This document shows, one piece after another, positions 13,612-14,446 of a DNA stretch of 14,446 bases. The position numbers and the translations under genes are program-made. The stretch is from Aquificaceae bacterium (lineage in GTDB: Bacteria > Aquificota > Aquificia > Aquificales > Aquificaceae). The stretch's first letter is position 1; each line of letters opens with the position of its first letter. The stretch is taken from contig WGFS01000183.1 in assembly GCA_015492115.1 (NCBI GenBank), positions 1-14,446 on the forward strand, written 5' to 3'. A model generated the notes under the pieces. The model had not been told where the DNA came from. It saw only the letters and a list, made by a program, of their open reading frames with translations, and ran no database searches.

Positions 13612-14446
13612 ATGAAAGCCTCTCAGAGCACCTTCTGTTTGAAAACAGATCTCAAACCCGCCGGAGACCAACCGAGGGCTATAGAAGAGCTTCTGGACAA
13701 CCTTGAGAGGGGAGTTAAGGAGCAGGTTCTCCTCGGGGCAACCGGAACGGGCAAGACTTACACCATTGCCAACGTGATAGAAAAGCACGGGAAGCCAACC
13801 CTCGTTGTGGTGCACAACAAGATACTCGCAGCACAGCTTTACAGGGAGTTCAAGGAGCTCTTCCCCGACAACGCGGTTGAATTCTTCATCTCCTACTACG
13901 ATTACTACCAGCCGGAGGCTTACATACCCGAGAAAGACCTTTACATAGAGAAAGACGCGAGCATAAACGAAGTCCTTGAGAGGTACAGGCACTCCGCAAC
14001 CATATCTGTCTTGGAGAGGAGGGACGTCATAGTGGTTGCCTCCGTTTCCTGCATATACGGTCTGGGTTCTCCTGAGCACTACGAGAACATGAGAATAAGG
14101 GTAAGTAAAGGCTCTTACCTCAACCTTACCAAGTTCGTGAGGAAGCTCGTAGAGCTCGGCTATGAGAGGAACGACTACGCCTACAAGAGGGCTACCTTCT
14201 CTGTGAAGGGTGACGCTGTGGAGGTCATACCCTCTGAGGCTGAAGACTACACCGTTAGGATAGAACTCTGGGACGACGAGGTGGAGAGAATAGCGGTCAT
14301 AGACACACTCAACAGACACCATATAAAGGAGCTTGATGAGGTCTCCTTCTTCCCCGCATCTCACTACATAGCACCCAGACCCACCGTTGAGAGCGCCCTT
14401 GAGGAGATAGAGAGGGATCTGAGGGAGAGGGTGGACTGGTTCAAGA
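13612..14446 (+). CDS. uvrB: UvrB, excinuclease ABC subunit B, N-terminal part, cut by window edge
   Basis: The first 278 residues of UvrB, the damage-verifying helicase-like subunit of nucleotide excision repair, which takes damaged DNA from UvrA and recruits UvrC. The N-terminus has LKPAGDQPRAI (about 14-24) and Walker A GATGTGKT (42-49). The tyrosine-rich beta-hairpin motif that inserts between DNA strands is YYDYYQPEAY (95-104). SVSCIYGLGSPE (145-156) is also typical. The full protein is normally about 660-680 residues, so more than half lies outside the window. No Shine-Dalgarno is seen before the ATG at 13612; in-frame reading upstream meets a stop at 13579 with no other start. A TAAAAT at 13563-13568 could be a -10 box, or transcription could continue from tRNA-Glu. 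Confidence 0.95.
   Translation, partial: MKASQSTFCLKTDLKPAGDQPRAIEELLDNLERGVKEQVLLGATGTGKTYTIANVIEKHGKPTLVVVHNKILAAQLYREFKELFPDNAVEFFISYYDYYQPEAYIPEKDLYIEKDASINEVLERYRHSATISVLERRDVIVVASVSCIYGLGSPEHYENMRIRVSKGSYLNLTKFVRKLVELGYERNDYAYKRATFSVKGDAVEVIPSEAEDYTVRIELWDDEVERIAVIDTLNRHHIKELDEVSFFPASHYIAPRPTVESALEEIERDLRERVDWFK

Noticed and set aside
13603..14364. 253-codon open frame on the minus strand opposite uvrB
   Set aside because: The plus strand encodes UvrB with Walker A and beta-hairpin motifs. The antisense product shows no family features.

Overview
The window looks like chromosomal DNA of a thermophilic, probably microaerophilic bacterium of the Aquificaceae (Hydrogenobacter, Thermocrinis, Hydrogenivirga or similar). 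This is an inference. It rests on the GC-rich, very compact layout, the heavy use of AGG/AGA for arginine and ATA for isoleucine, and the general look of the proteins. No rRNA or other taxonomic marker is present, so genus is not determined. About 97% of the window is coding. No insertion sequence, CRISPR array or phage gene was seen.

Left part, minus strand (1-7908). Reading from right to left in transcription order: a globin-coupled sensor protein with PAS, GAF, degenerate GGDEF and intact EAL domains (predicted oxygen-responsive c-di-GMP phosphodiesterase); a PilZ protein with a helical N-terminal domain; LemA; a DUF2207 membrane protein with a glycine-rich tail; a DegT-family PLP aminotransferase; and the start of a biotin carboxylase (accC, cut by the window edge). 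Gaps are 40, 10, -1, 30 and 3 bp. Near-consensus -10 boxes sit just before several of these genes, so more than one transcript is possible.

Middle, plus strand (8005-10857). Divergent from the globin sensor across a 96-bp control region lie a small ribbon-helix-helix protein with a coiled-coil tail, a triple-PAS diguanylate cyclase with an intact GGEEF site, and a thioredoxin reductase. The last gene meets a minus-strand operon tail to tail, with a 3-base overlap of coding sequence.

Right part. A minus-strand operon of PilZ protein, LolC/E-type permease and LolD-type ATPase (start/stop overlaps throughout) reads leftward from about 13400. A divergent consensus sigma-70 promoter, embraced by a perfect 10-bp inverted repeat, drives tRNA-Glu(TTC). 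It is followed by uvrB, cut by the right edge.

The main biological story is a compact c-di-GMP signalling locus: one writer, one predicted oxygen-sensing eraser and two PilZ readers within about 9 kb. Each reader is placed in an operon with envelope genes (LemA/DUF2207 in one case, Lol-type lipoprotein export in the other). A redox gene (trxB) sits directly behind the writer, whose first PAS domain has three cysteines. A working hypothesis is that oxygen or redox state sets c-di-GMP, which then acts on the cell envelope. Only the domains and gene order are seen directly; the linkage of signals to outputs is inferred.
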